A stretch of 64,000 bases of DNA from positions 41,773 through 105,772 of the forward strand of contig CANKWX010000004.1 of the NCBI GenBank assembly GCA_947487165.1. Direction: 5' to 3'. The notes beneath the pieces were generated by a model. It was not told the origin of the DNA. It did no database searches and saw nothing but the letters and a program-made list of their open reading frames with translations. Below are positions 26,851 through 36,389 of the stretch, one piece after another (position 1 is the first letter of the stretch; each line of letters begins with the position of its first letter). The DNA is from Burkholderiales bacterium. Its GTDB lineage: Bacteria > Pseudomonadota > Gammaproteobacteria > Burkholderiales > Burkholderiaceae_E. A program made the position numbers and the translations under genes.

Positions 26851-29157
26851 ATGACTGATATCACCCTGTTGCCGACTGTCGATGAGCGAGATGTTCCCGA
26901 ATTGTGGCGGGGGCAGATACAAGGTCGACTGCTCGATTCCGAGCGGGTTTTAGCCTGGATTCAGACTGATCTCGATCATCGGCTGCATTTCGAGCTCGGT
27001 CTGGTCGCGGTCACCAACAGGCGATTGATGGCTTGTCGTGAGCCGGGTGCGGAGTGGGCGCAGTGGGCGCTGCAGCCTGGGATAAGCCTTAGAAAACGAG
27101 ACCATGCCGCGGTCGGAACCCTCGAAATTGTCGACGGCAACGGCTGTCTTGATACCTGGCGTTACACATTAGGCCATGATCCGCGCGCGCAGCGACTCAT
27201 CGATGCACACACCGAGGCGACTAAGTCCCTCAGTTCGGGCATCGATTCGCCGCTGATTCGCAACGTCTGTCCTGGTTGCAGGGCCGAATTGCCTGATGGT
27301 CAGCAGACCTGTCCTGCCTGTGCAGTCGCGTCTGAAGCCGCTGTCGAATCGGCGCCATCGACATGGGTGCTCTTGCGCTTATGGCGATTTGCGCGCCCTT
27401 ATCGGGGGCAGCTCGCCCTGGGTTTTCTGCTGACCGTCGCGGCGACGGCAGCCACATTAGTGGCACCTTATCTGACCATGCCGCTGATGGATAAGGTGCT
27501 GATTCCTTATCAGAAAGGGGTGCCGATCGATCCTATGACCGTCGGGATGTACATGGGCGGTCTGCTTGGGGCGTCCCTGTTGGCCTGGGTGCTCGGATGG
27601 GCCCGAACCTATATTCTGGCGCTGGTGAGCGAGCGAATCGGAGCCGATCTGCGAACGCAGACTTATGAGCATCTGCTGCGGCTGTCCCTCCAGTATTTCG
27701 GCGGTAAACGCACCGGCGACCTGATCGCCCGCATCGGTTCTGAAACAGATCGAATCTGTATTTTCCTTTCGTTACATCTGCTCGATTTCGCCAACGATGT
27801 GCTGATGATCATCATGACGGCGGCGATCCTGGCCTCGATCGATCCTTGGCTGGCGCTGGCGACATTGCTGCCCCTGCCATTCATTGCCTGGCTGATTCAT
27901 CTCGTGCGCGACCGTCTGCGCACCGGTTTCGAAAAGGTCGACCGGATCTGGGCCGAAGTCACCAGTGTGCTGGCCGACACGATTCCTGGTATCCGGGTGG
28001 TCAAGGCCTTCGCCCAGGAGCAGCGCGAGTCCGATCGGTTTCGCGATGCCAATCGCCACAATCTGGCGGTCAACGATCGGGTCAATCGGGTCTGGTCGCT
28101 GTTTACGCCGACGGTGACCCTGCTGACCGAAATCGGGCTGCTGATCGTCTGGGCCTTCGGGATCTGGCAGATTGCCCACAACCACATCACAGTCGGTGTC
28201 CTGACAGCGTTTCTGGCTTATATCAGCCGCTTTTACCTGCGTCTTGATTCGATGAGCCGGATCGTGTCGGTCACCCAGAAGGCGGCGGCCGGCGCCAAGC
28301 GCATTTTCGACATTCTCGATCATGTCTCGAGCGTGCCGGAGCCGGCCAAACCGATCCCGTTGCCGTCGGTTCAGGGGCGAATCGATATCGAAGGCGCGAC
28401 ATTTCGCTACGGTAATCGGGCCATCATCCGCGGCATCGACCTGACGATCAAGCCGGGCGAAATGATCGGTCTGGTGGGCCACAGCGGGTCGGGCAAGAGC
28501 ACGCTGGTCAACCTGATCTGCCGGTTTTACGATGTTTCGGACGGTGCGATCAAGATCGATGGTGTCGATGTCCGTTCGGTGCCGGTGGCCGATTTCAGAC
28601 GCCATATCGGCCTGGTGCTGCAGGAGCCCTTTCTGTTTTTCGGCACGATTGCCGACAACATTGCTTATGGCAAGCCTGACGCCACGCGCGCCGAAATCGT
28701 CGCGGCGGCGCGGGCTGCCCATGCGCATGACTTCATCCTGCGACTGCCTCACGGGTATGACTCGCTGGTCGGCGAGCGGGGGCAGTCGCTGTCGGGGGGT
28801 GAACGCCAGCGCATCTCGATTGCCCGGGCTTTGCTGATCGATCCGCGAATCCTGATCCTCGATGAAGCGACCTCCTCGGTCGACACTGAAACCGAGAAAG
28901 AAATCCAGAAGGCGCTCGACAACCTGGTGCTGGGTCGGACCACGATTGCGATTGCCCATCGACTGAGCACATTGCGGCGGGCCGACCGTCTGGTCGTGCT
29001 TGATCGCGGGCAGGTGGTCGAGGTCGGTGATCACGACACGCTGATGGGGCTCGAAGGGGCCTATTTCAGGCTCTATCAGGCGCAGGTCAGGCAGGACGAA
29101 GACGAGGTCGAGCCGAAGGTCTGGCGCACGCAGGCCCAGGAAGATGTCGGTGTCTGA
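26851..29157 (+). CDS. Cyanophycin-locus ABC exporter-type protein with zinc ribbon
   Basis: A 768-residue half-transporter. Residues 1-135 form an unusual soluble N-terminal domain. It is followed by a CX2C-X10-CX2C zinc ribbon (C140, C143, C154, C157), six membrane helices (about 170-460) and an ATPase domain with Walker A GHSGSGKST, signature LSGGERQ and Walker B ILILDEATS. It matches the annotation family called cyanophycin metabolism-associated ABC transporter, a name based on gene neighbourhood. The substrate is unknown. The ATG at 26851 gives the family-like start MTDITLLPTVDERDVPELW. It diverges from cphA' and overlaps the DUF1854 gene by 14 bp. Confidence 0.9.
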   Translation: MTDITLLPTVDERDVPELWRGQIQGRLLDSERVLAWIQTDLDHRLHFELGLVAVTNRRLMACREPGAEWAQWALQPGISLRKRDHAAVGTLEIVDGNGCLDTWRYTLGHDPRAQRLIDAHTEATKSLSSGIDSPLIRNVCPGCRAELPDGQQTCPACAVASEAAVESAPSTWVLLRLWRFARPYRGQLALGFLLTVAATAATLVAPYLTMPLMDKVLIPYQKGVPIDPMTVGMYMGGLLGASLLAWVLGWARTYILALVSERIGADLRTQTYEHLLRLSLQYFGGKRTGDLIARIGSETDRICIFLSLHLLDFANDVLMIIMTAAILASIDPWLALATLLPLPFIAWLIHLVRDRLRTGFEKVDRIWAEVTSVLADTIPGIRVVKAFAQEQRESDRFRDANRHNLAVNDRVNRVWSLFTPTVTLLTEIGLLIVWAFGIWQIAHNHITVGVLTAFLAYISRFYLRLDSMSRIVSVTQKAAAGAKRIFDILDHVSSVPEPAKPIPLPSVQGRIDIEGATFRYGNRAIIRGIDLTIKPGEMIGLVGHSGSGKSTLVNLICRFYDVSDGAIKIDGVDVRSVPVADFRRHIGLVLQEPFLFFGTIADNIAYGKPDATRAEIVAAARAAHAHDFILRLPHGYDSLVGERGQSLSGGERQRISIARALLIDPRILILDEATSSVDTETEKEIQKALDNLVLGRTTIAIAHRLSTLRRADRLVVLDRGQVVEVGDHDTLMGLEGAYFRLYQAQVRQDEDEVEPKVWRTQAQEDVGV

Positions 29158-29614
29158 CTTCACGCTCGACCGCGATGCCTTTGGCAGGCTGGTGCTGACG
29201 CTTGCCGACGCCAGCGTGCATGTCGGCGTGGTCGCGGTGCGCGCATTCCCGATCGCAGCACCCCATGACGGCATTGCCCTGATGAGCGGCGACGGACACG
29301 AGCTGGTGTGGCTCGATGACCTCGAGCAGCTGTCTGCGCCGGTTCGCGAACTGCTTGAGTCGCACCTCGCCACGCGCGAGTTCGTCCCTGAAATCAAGGC
29401 AATTCGCTCGGTGTCGAGTTTCGCCACACCGAGCATCTGGATGGTCGATACCGATCGCGGCGAGACGCGCCTGGTGCTCAAGGGCGAGGAAGGAATCCGT
29501 CGCCTGGCTCGCTCGAGTCTGCTGATTGCCGACAGCCACGGTGTGCAGTATCTGGTTCGAGACATCGGGGCGCTCGATCGGCACAGCCGCAAGCTGCTCG
29601 ATCGATTCCTGTAG
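29144..29614 (+). CDS. DUF1854 protein of the cyanophycin locus
   Basis: A 156-residue soluble protein of the DUF1854 family, repeatedly found beside cyanophycin genes. It has no signal peptide or membrane segment. Its start lies inside the end of the ABC gene (14-bp overlap), which implies translational coupling and a shared task. Notable conserved-looking stretches are GHELVWLDDLEQL, FVPEIKAIRSVSSF and GRHSRKLLD-like DRHSRKLLDRFL at the C-terminus. Biochemical function is unknown. Confidence 0.85.
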   Translation: MSVSDFTLDRDAFGRLVLTLADASVHVGVVAVRAFPIAAPHDGIALMSGDGHELVWLDDLEQLSAPVRELLESHLATREFVPEIKAIRSVSSFATPSIWMVDTDRGETRLVLKGEEGIRRLARSSLLIADSHGVQYLVRDIGALDRHSRKLLDRFL

Positions 29615-29683
29615 TCCCGAACGATATCGGCGTAAGATGCTCGATTTTCGGCCTTCCACGCCGCACTGGAGACCGCTCCCCTG

Positions 29684-31123
29684 ATGAGCGATTCACCCCT
29701 GACTTTCAACGATTTCGGTCTTGCTGAGCCGATCGTCCGAGCCGTGACCGAACTCGGTTACCGCGAACCCACCCCGATTCAGGAGCAGGCCATTCCGGTG
29801 GTCATGTCCGGTAAGGATGTAATGGGCGCGGCCCAGACCGGCACTGGCAAGACCGCCGGTTTTGCCCTGCCGATCATCCACCGGCTCCTGCCTCTGGCCA
29901 GTTCGAGCACGTCGCCGGCGCGGCATCCGGTGCGTGCACTGATGCTCGCACCGACCCGCGAGCTGGCAGACCAGATCTACCAGAACGTCAAGGAGTACGC
30001 GCGCCACACGCCGCTGCGGACAGCCGTGGTGTTCGGCGGCGTCGACATGAAGCCGCAGACCATGGCGCTGCGCCAGGGCTGCGAAATCCTGATCGCCACC
30101 CCGGGCCGACTGCTCGACCATGTCGAACAGAAGAGCACGAACCTGTCGCAGGTCCAGATCCTTGTGCTCGATGAGGCCGACCGGATGCTCGACATGGGCT
30201 TTCTGCCCGACATCCAGCGGATCATCAACATGCTCGGCAAGGACCGCCAGAGCCTGATGTTTTCGGCGACGTTTTCCAATGAGATCCGCAAGCTGGCCGA
30301 GTCTTTCCTCGACTCACCGCTGCTCATCGAAGTGGCACGTCGTAACGCGCTCGCCGAAAACATTACCCAGACCGTCTACCGGGTGGCGTCGCCCGAGCAC
30401 AAGCGTGCGGCGGTGGCAAAGCTGGTCCGCGATCATGCCTTCGCGCAGGTGATCGTGTTTTCGAACACCAAGATCGGAGCGGGGCGCCTCGCGCGCCAAC
30501 TCGAAGTCGATGGCCTGAATGCCGCCGCGATCCATGGCGACAAGAGTCAGCAGGAGCGGCTCAAGACCCTCGAAGATTTCAAGCAGGGCCTGATCACCGT
30601 GCTGGTGGCCACCGATGTGGCAGCGCGCGGACTCGACATCGCCGAACTGCCCGCGGTCATCAACTACGATCTGCCGTATTCGCCCGAGGACTATGTCCAC
30701 CGGATCGGTCGAACCGGCCGCGCCGGCGCATCAGGGATGGCGCTGTCGCTGATTACCGGCAGTAATGACGACCGTCTGCTCGCCGATATCGAGAAGCTCA
30801 CCAAGCGAAAATTCGCGGTTGAGGATATGGCAGTCGACGCGACGCTGCCGGGACATCGCCGCGAGGCTCGCGCCCCGCGTGATGAAGACCGCCCCGAGCG
30901 TGTCGAGCGTTATCGTGACGACACGCGGCCGTCGAGAGCGCGGTCGTTTTCGCCCGCGCCGTCGCGGCCTGCCGAGGATCCTTTCTTTTCGCGGCCTTAT
31001 GAGCCCTCCACAGAGGCGCTCGCGGAGCAGGCCGAATCGGTACAGTCGAAAGCCCCACTTCCCGTCGTCAGGCGCAGCACCCGACCGGTGCCTGCACTGC
31101 TTGGCGGCTTCAAGCGGACCTGA
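29684..31123 (+). CDS. rhlE: RhlE-type DEAD-box RNA helicase
   Basis: A 479-residue ATP-dependent RNA helicase. In order it shows the Q motif ([13 protein letters not shown]), motif I AQTGTGKT, Ia PTRELADQI, motif II DEAD, motif III SAT, and motif [12 protein letters not shown] near residue 345. The tail beyond residue 390 is Arg/Glu/Pro-rich and probably disordered, as is usual in RhlE proteins that act in ribosome assembly and RNA decay. It starts 70 bp after DUF1854. The last 14 bases overlap the converging gluQ gene. Confidence 0.93.
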   Translation: MSDSPLTFNDFGLAEPIVRAVTELGYREPTPIQEQAIPVVMSGKDVMGAAQTGTGKTAGFALPIIHRLLPLASSSTSPARHPVRALMLAPTRELADQIYQNVKEYARHTPLRTAVVFGGVDMKPQTMALRQGCEILIATPGRLLDHVEQKSTNLSQVQILVLDEADRMLDMGFLPDIQRIINMLGKDRQSLMFSATFSNEIRKLAESFLDSPLLIEVARRNALAENITQTVYRVASPEHKRAAVAKLVRDHAFAQVIVFSNTKIGAGRLARQLEVDGLNAAAIHGDKSQQERLKTLEDFKQGLITVLVATDVAARGLDIAELPAVINYDLPYSPEDYVHRIGRTGRAGASGMALSLITGSNDDRLLADIEKLTKRKFAVEDMAVDATLPGHRREARAPRDEDRPERVERYRDDTRPSRARSFSPAPSRPAEDPFFSRPYEPSTEALAEQAESVQSKAPLPVVRRSTRPVPALLGGFKRT

Positions 31124-32021
31124 GTTCAGCCCAGCGGCGGGTGGCATCGGCCAGCCAACCGTCGAGGGATGACTCGGCCGACGGGCCGAAACCCAGATGC
31201 CCGAAGGCCTGATTGAGCACCTTGACCGGATGGCGGGTATCGACGGCGATCGCGCCGTTCTGCTTTGACAGCTTCTCGCCGTCTTCGGCAAGGACGACCG
31301 GCACATGCATGTATCGAAGGTCGGCAAGGCCGAGTGCACGACCGAGCAGCCGCTGGCGCGCCGTTGAGCCGAGCAGGTCGGCGCCGCGGATCACATCAGT
31401 GATCCCTTGTGCGCTGTCATCGACCACCACCGCCAACTGATAGGCAAACAGTCCGTCGGCGCGCTGCAAGACGAAGTCACCCACTTCATTTGCGACATCC
31501 TGTTGCTGCCAGCCCTGCCAGCGATCATTGAATTGCACGATCGCCGGATCGGGCAGACGCAGTCGCCAGGATCGCGCCGTGCGCCCCGGCCTCAGCCCAT
31601 CGCGGCAGGTTCCCGGATAAGGGTGCTCGACACCGCGAACCGATTGAGTGCTCGCGCTGCTGCCACCGGGCATGACCGATCGCTGAGAGTCCGCGATCTC
31701 GCTGCGTGTACAAGTGCATGGATAGGCCAGTCCCTTGCTGACCAGCGATTTCAGGGCGGTGCCATAAGCCTCGAGTCGCTGCGATTGCCAGCTTGGGCTG
31801 TCGTCCCAGACGAGTCCGAGTTGCCGCAGGGTTTGCAGAATCGACTCGGCCGCGCCCGGCTGCTCGCGCGGTGTGTCGATATCTTCGATTCTCACCAGCC
31901 AACGGCCATGGTGGGCGCGCGCGTCGAGCCATGACGCGAGTGCGGCGACGATTGAACCGGCATGCAGGGGCCCGGTGGGCGAAGGCGCAAAGCGGCCGAC
32001 ATAGGCGGTCTGGTGGCTCAT
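31110..32021 (-). CDS. gluQ: Glutamyl-Q tRNA(Asp) synthetase
   Basis: A 303-residue truncated paralogue of glutamyl-tRNA synthetase, lacking the anticodon-binding domain. It attaches glutamate to queuosine 34 of tRNA-Asp. The class I signature is [16 protein letters not shown] near the N-terminus, and the KMSKS-like motif is EKLSKQNGA. Cysteines in PCTCTRSE and GTCRDG fit the zinc site of the family. The ATG at 32021 overlaps the lysR stop in an ATGA, so the two genes are translationally coupled. It converges on rhlE with a 14-bp overlap. Confidence 0.93.
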   Translation of the reverse strand: MSHQTAYVGRFAPSPTGPLHAGSIVAALASWLDARAHHGRWLVRIEDIDTPREQPGAAESILQTLRQLGLVWDDSPSWQSQRLEAYGTALKSLVSKGLAYPCTCTRSEIADSQRSVMPGGSSASTQSVRGVEHPYPGTCRDGLRPGRTARSWRLRLPDPAIVQFNDRWQGWQQQDVANEVGDFVLQRADGLFAYQLAVVVDDSAQGITDVIRGADLLGSTARQRLLGRALGLADLRYMHVPVVLAEDGEKLSKQNGAIAVDTRHPVKVLNQAFGHLGFGPSAESSLDGWLADATRRWAELRSA

Positions 32022-32986
32022 CGCGATGACCTGCGTGATGAACGCGGCGCGGGCGAAACCGGCGCGCGGCGATGCTCGATGAGGCGAGACTGTACTCGGG
32101 GGATCGCGAGCCGCTCGAGCCACCAGTGCAGCGCCTTGCCCGGATCGTTGCGTCGCCAGGCGTAATGGAGCGTGGCCGGCGCACGAGGCTCGGCGATTTT
32201 GAGCGCCAACAGCGAGCCGTTTGCGAGGCAGGCTTGAGCGACCGGTGCCGGGATCCAGCCGGTGCCCAAGCCTGCAATCTGCATGGCGACCTTCTGCGCG
32301 AGGGTGGCGACGGTGAGGGTGTCCTGGCCTGACAGCAGGCCGGCGGTGCGGGAGGCTTGCAGCCGCGAGGTGCCGGCGAGCACGACTGCGCGATGTGCGA
32401 GCAGGTCCTGCACGGACAGCGGCTCCTGCGCTTTTGCCAGCGGATGATGAGGCGCGACGCAGAACACAAAATCGACCGTACCGAGCGCGCGCAGACTGAA
32501 TCGCGTCGAGGCCAGCGCCTGATGGGGGGCATCGTAGGGCGCGCCGATGATCAGGTCGGCGCGCCCCTCGAGCAGTGCCTCCCAGGCGCCGTCGAGGACT
32601 TCATAAGAAAAGACCAGGCGAGTCGGCGCCCGGCTTCGATGGAAGTCGCGGATCAGCGGCGCGAGTGCATCGAAGTCGATGATGGCATCGACGCCGACTC
32701 GAAGCTCGGGCTCGAAGCCGCTTGCCACGCTGCGAACGCGCCGCTCAAGGTCGTCGGCCGAGCGCAGCAGTCGTCGGCCTTCGTCGAGCAGTTCGCGTCC
32801 GGCAGGCGTGAGCTGCGCGCGCGGTCCTCGGCGATCGAAGAGCAGCACATCGAGATCGCCCTCGAGCTTGCGCACGGTATAGGTGAGCGCTGACGGCACC
32901 TTGCCGAGCGCGGCGGCCGCCGCGGCAAAGCTGCCCTTGCGTACGATCGTGTCAAGGGTCTGGAGGGCGTCTAGGGTGAGAGCCAT
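32018..32986 (-). CDS. LysR-family transcriptional regulator
   Basis: A 322-residue LysR-type regulator. The winged helix-turn-helix is at residues 1-60 ([38 protein letters not shown]), followed by the linker helix and a periplasmic-binding-like effector domain (about 90-295). It diverges from the pirin gene; LysR regulators often control such a divergent neighbour, so the pirin-flavodoxin pair is the likely target. The ligand is unknown. It has a basic, Arg/Ser-rich tail ([10 protein letters not shown]), and its stop overlaps the gluQ start. Confidence 0.92.
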   Translation of the reverse strand: MALTLDALQTLDTIVRKGSFAAAAAALGKVPSALTYTVRKLEGDLDVLLFDRRGPRAQLTPAGRELLDEGRRLLRSADDLERRVRSVASGFEPELRVGVDAIIDFDALAPLIRDFHRSRAPTRLVFSYEVLDGAWEALLEGRADLIIGAPYDAPHQALASTRFSLRALGTVDFVFCVAPHHPLAKAQEPLSVQDLLAHRAVVLAGTSRLQASRTAGLLSGQDTLTVATLAQKVAMQIAGLGTGWIPAPVAQACLANGSLLALKIAEPRAPATLHYAWRRNDPGKALHWWLERLAIPRVQSRLIEHRRAPVSPAPRSSRRSSR

Positions 32987-33138
32987 GGAGCGTATTCAAA
33001 AAATTTCAATCTGGCGTCGAAATGATACGCTGCCCGTTCGCTGCAATGCGGCGCAGACTTTGATGCTTGCATTCCAGCGGCAAAATGCCGTTTGTGCCAT
33101 TGTCGGCGCGCTGTCATCACCACCGGAACGAACTCACC

Positions 33139-33837
33139 ATGATCCAGATTCGCGCTGCGGGCGAGCGCGGCCATGCACAGCATGGCTGGCTCGATTCCTG
33201 GCACAGTTTTTCCTTTGCCGAGTACCGTGATCCTGCGCACATGGGCTTCGGTCCTTTGCGTGTCATCAACGAAGACCGCATCGCGCCCGGCGCCGGCTTC
33301 GGCACGCACGGCCATCGCGATATGGAGATCATCAGCTATGTGCTCGATGGTGCGCTGGCCCACAAAGACAGTCTGGGCAACGGCTCGGTGATCCGCCCGG
33401 GCGATGTGCAGCGCATGAGTGCAGGCACCGGCGTCATGCACTCCGAGTTCAATCACCTCAAGGACTCGCCGACGCATTTCCTGCAGATCTGGATCGAGCC
33501 CGATCGCCGCGGCATCGCGCCGGGCTACGATGAACGTCACTTTCCGGTGTTACAGCGACAGGGTGCGCTCAGGCTGGTTGCCTCGCCGGACGGTGCCGAG
33601 GGCTCGCTCACGATCGTCCAGTCGGCCCGCCTGTATGCCGGGCTGTTCGATGGCGACCAGCAGGCTAGATTGCCGATCGAGCCCGGTCGACGGGTCTATG
33701 TGCATGTTGCCCGCGGGCGAGTCGAGGTCAATGGCCTCGCGCTTGGCGCGGGCGATGCCGCAAAACTGGTTGAAGAGTCGATGCTCCTGATCGACGGCGG
33801 CGACAAGGCGGAAATCCTGGTCTTCGATCTGCCATGA
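33139..33837 (+). CDS. Pirin-family bicupin (YhhW-like)
   Basis: A 232-residue bicupin. The N-terminal cupin carries the metal ligands in GFGTHGHRDMEIISYVLDG and HSEFN. The start MIQIRAAGERGHA and the HGWLDSWHSFSFAEY stretch are typical of the YhhW/pirin group. Some members show quercetin 2,3-dioxygenase activity; the physiological substrate is unclear. The stop overlaps the next start in an ATGA, linking it to the flavodoxin-type gene. Together with the divergent LysR gene it suggests a regulated response to quinone-like or electrophilic compounds, which is an inference from context. Confidence 0.92.
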   Translation: MIQIRAAGERGHAQHGWLDSWHSFSFAEYRDPAHMGFGPLRVINEDRIAPGAGFGTHGHRDMEIISYVLDGALAHKDSLGNGSVIRPGDVQRMSAGTGVMHSEFNHLKDSPTHFLQIWIEPDRRGIAPGYDERHFPVLQRQGALRLVASPDGAEGSLTIVQSARLYAGLFDGDQQARLPIEPGRRVYVHVARGRVEVNGLALGAGDAAKLVEESMLLIDGGDKAEILVFDLP

Positions 33838-34397
33838 GCCGAGTCGTCGTCGCATTTCATTCGGGTTATGGACATACCCGCAGCGTGGCGCAGGCTGTGA
33901 AGGAAGGTGCTGCGTCGGTGCCGGGAGTCATTGCCGAACTGCTCGACGTCACGCAGGCCTCCGAAGCCTCGTGGGCCGCACTGGCCGCCGCCGATGCGAT
34001 TGTTTTCGGCTCGCCGACCTATATGGGCGGTGCTTCTGCCGACTTCAAGAAATTTGCAGATGAGAGTGCCAAGGTCTGGTTCACCCAGGGCTGGAAGAAC
34101 AAGGTCGCCGGCGGGTTTACCTGTTCGCTCAACATGAGTGGCGACAAATACTCGACCCTGATGTACTTCGTGACGCTGGCGATGCAGCACGGCATGATCT
34201 GGGTCGGGACCGGCATGATGCCGCCGCGTCAGCCGGGGCATCCCGATGAAATCAATCGGCTGGGCTCGTCAATCGGCGTGATGGCTCAGGCCGACAATGT
34301 GCCCCCCGATCAATCGCCGCCTGCGGGCGACATCGAGACCGCCCGCCTTTACGGCAAACGGATTGGCGAAATGAGCGTCAAAACCGGCGCTGCCTGA
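33834..34397 (+). CDS. Flavodoxin-family NAD(P)H:quinone oxidoreductase (WrbA-like)
   Basis: A 187-residue flavodoxin-fold protein. The FMN phosphate loop is SGYGHTRSVAQAV near the N-terminus and the second flavin contact is FGSPTYMGGASADFKKFADE. The fold and length are close to WrbA and related FMN-dependent quinone reductases, which carry out two-electron reduction of quinones. It is translationally coupled to pirin (ATGA). An imperfect 11-bp triplication follows the stop. Confidence 0.87.
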   Translation: MSRVVVAFHSGYGHTRSVAQAVKEGAASVPGVIAELLDVTQASEASWAALAAADAIVFGSPTYMGGASADFKKFADESAKVWFTQGWKNKVAGGFTCSLNMSGDKYSTLMYFVTLAMQHGMIWVGTGMMPPRQPGHPDEINRLGSSIGVMAQADNVPPDQSPPAGDIETARLYGKRIGEMSVKTGAA

Positions 34398-34428
34398 TGC
34401 CTGTCTGATGTCGTCCTGATGCCATCCC
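34396..34428. repeat. Imperfect 11-bp tandem repeat, three copies
   Basis: CTGATGCCTGT, CTGATGTCGTC and CTGATGCCATC run head to tail, starting on the last two bases of the flavodoxin-type gene. Copies share the CTGATG start and diverge after it. Confidence 0.6.
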
Positions 34429-34558
34429 GGCGTTTGCTCATCACGGCGGCGCAGTTCCGCGTGGTGCGCGGCTGGGGTATAACCGTGGCGCGCATCCAGA
34501 CGCCCGCCTTCGCAGCCGCTCGCCGCTCGCATTTCCCTTTTCCCGACCACGCTCTTCC

Positions 34559-35335
34559 ATGTCTGCCTTCAATACCGAAACCGTTCTCGAGGTTCATCAC
34601 TGGAACGATTCCCTGTTCAGTTTCAAGACCACACGCGATCCGTCGCTACGGTTTCGCAATGGTCATTTCGTGATGATCGGCCTGCAGGTCGATGGCAAGC
34701 CGCTGCTGCGCGCCTACAGCGTGGCCAGCGCCAACTACGAAGAGAACCTCGAGTTCCTGAGCATCAAGGTGCCCGATGGCCCGTTGACCTCCCGGTTGCA
34801 GCATCTGAAGCCGGGCGACACCGTGCTGGTCGGGCGCAAACCCACCGGCACGCTGGTCATCGACGATCTCACGCCGGCGCCTCATCTCTATCTTTTCGGC
34901 ACCGGCACCGGCCTTGCACCGTTCATGTCGATCGTGCGCGACCCCGAGACCTATGAACGTTTCGAGAAAATTGTGCTGGTGCATGGCGTGCGTGAGGTCA
35001 GTGAACTCGCGTATGCCGACTATCTTCAGACCGATCTGCCTGGCAATGACTTCTTCGGCGAGATGGTCCGAGAGCGGCTCATCTATTACCCGACGGTCAC
35101 CCGCGAACCCTTTCGCAACCGCGGCCGGATCACCGAACTGATCGAGAGCGACAAACTGACCCATGACATCGGGATGCCGCCCCTGTCGCCGGCCAACGAC
35201 CGGGCCATGCTATGCGGCAGTCCGGCGATGCTGGCCGATACCCGCGTCTTGCTCGATGCGCGCGGGTTCAAGATTTCGCCGTCGATCGGCGTACCGGGCG
35301 ATTACCTGATCGAGCGGGCTTTCGTCGAAAAATAG
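34559..35335 (+). CDS. fpr: Ferredoxin/flavodoxin--NADP+ reductase
   Basis: A 258-residue FNR of the bacterial subclass I type. The FAD-binding motif RAYSVAS is near residues 55-61 and the NADP-binding region GTGTGLAPFMSIVRDPETY near 117. The C-terminus ends ...RAFVEK, matching bacterial FPRs that place an aromatic-free tail over the flavin. It exchanges electrons between NADPH and ferredoxin or flavodoxin, often in oxidative stress. It stands alone, co-directional with the pirin-flavodoxin pair but separated by 161 bp. Confidence 0.95.
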   Translation: MSAFNTETVLEVHHWNDSLFSFKTTRDPSLRFRNGHFVMIGLQVDGKPLLRAYSVASANYEENLEFLSIKVPDGPLTSRLQHLKPGDTVLVGRKPTGTLVIDDLTPAPHLYLFGTGTGLAPFMSIVRDPETYERFEKIVLVHGVREVSELAYADYLQTDLPGNDFFGEMVRERLIYYPTVTREPFRNRGRITELIESDKLTHDIGMPPLSPANDRAMLCGSPAMLADTRVLLDARGFKISPSIGVPGDYLIERAFVEK

Positions 35336-35361
35336 CGAAGCGATGGCCGCGGCCGGTGGTC

Positions 35362-36282
35362 TCAGCGCTTGTCGCGCTGCGCCAGTACCTCGTTGATCAG
35401 CAGCGCCGACAGCACCAGTGCGCCGCCTTGCAGGGTTGAGGTGCCAGGCTGTTCGCCTGCCCACAACCAGGCCCACATCGGCCCAAGCACCACTTCCAGC
35501 AGCCCGAGCAGGGCGACTTCATAGGGCGGCAGGTGGTTGGCAGCGCGCACCATCAGCATGCAGGGCAGCCCAAGCTGAAACACGCCTAATGCGCTGAGAA
35601 TCGCGATGTCGTGGGCGCTGGCCGTCAGGGGCCAGGCCAGCGGCAGGGTAATCATCATGCTGATCACGGCACCCAGCATCACCGCCGGCACCAGGTTAAG
35701 GCGGGCGCCAGTACGCTTGAGCACCACGATGTTGACCGCGCCTGCCATCGGTACTGCCAGGGCGATCAGCATGCCTTGCAGGCCGTCGCTCGAGAGGCCT
35801 TCCAGTGACATCCAGATCAGTCCGCCCGCGGCCACCATGATGGCGCCCCAGGTTCGCAGCGGTACCGGCTCGCGCAGCACCACCATACCCAGCAGCGCTG
35901 CCAGCAGGGGCGCGGCAGCCATGACCACCAGCACATTGGCGACCGTGGTCCGGGTCAGCGCCACCATGAAGCAGGTGAACATCACCGCCCACATGACCCC
36001 TGACACCAGTCCAGGCCAGCCCGATGCTCGGACTTCGGCGATCCAGCGGCCCCGGTGGGTGGCCGCCAGCACGCAGATCACGAAGATGGCACACACCAGC
36101 GATCGCCAGAATGCGATTTCGTAGCCGCGCGCATGGTCAAGAAGTCGGGTAGCAACGCCAGCCGTGCTCCACAGGGCGGTGCACAGCACCATCGTCAGGA
36201 GAGCTCGGCGGTAGGCAGGGTTGGCGTGAGCCAGGCGTCTCGGGCGGATCTCGGAGCTTGGGGCGGCTTGCACGCTGACCAC
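35362..36282 (-). CDS. EamA-family DMT transporter
   Basis: A 306-residue, ten-segment membrane protein with two EamA repeats (about 25-155 and 165-300). The internal duplication is visible from the recurrent pattern of five helices and short loops, with WSTAGVATRLLDHARGYEIAFWR near the start of the first repeat. Members export or import small metabolites; the substrate cannot be inferred. It converges on fpr and diverges from dnaE. Confidence 0.87.
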   Translation of the reverse strand: MVSVQAAPSSEIRPRRLAHANPAYRRALLTMVLCTALWSTAGVATRLLDHARGYEIAFWRSLVCAIFVICVLAATHRGRWIAEVRASGWPGLVSGVMWAVMFTCFMVALTRTTVANVLVVMAAAPLLAALLGMVVLREPVPLRTWGAIMVAAGGLIWMSLEGLSSDGLQGMLIALAVPMAGAVNIVVLKRTGARLNLVPAVMLGAVISMMITLPLAWPLTASAHDIAILSALGVFQLGLPCMLMVRAANHLPPYEVALLGLLEVVLGPMWAWLWAGEQPGTSTLQGGALVLSALLINEVLAQRDKR

Positions 36283-36389
36283 GACGCGGACGATGGGGTC
36301 CAGATCATATCAGTGGCCAGCATGACGATCTGGCAACCAGGACGCGCCGCGAGCAGGGTCTGGTCGCGGTGCGGCGGTAGAATCGGGTG

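Noticed and set aside
27772..29709. A 645-codon minus-strand frame opposite the ABC protein and DUF1854 genes
   Set aside because: Both plus-strand genes have clear motifs; the antisense product has none.
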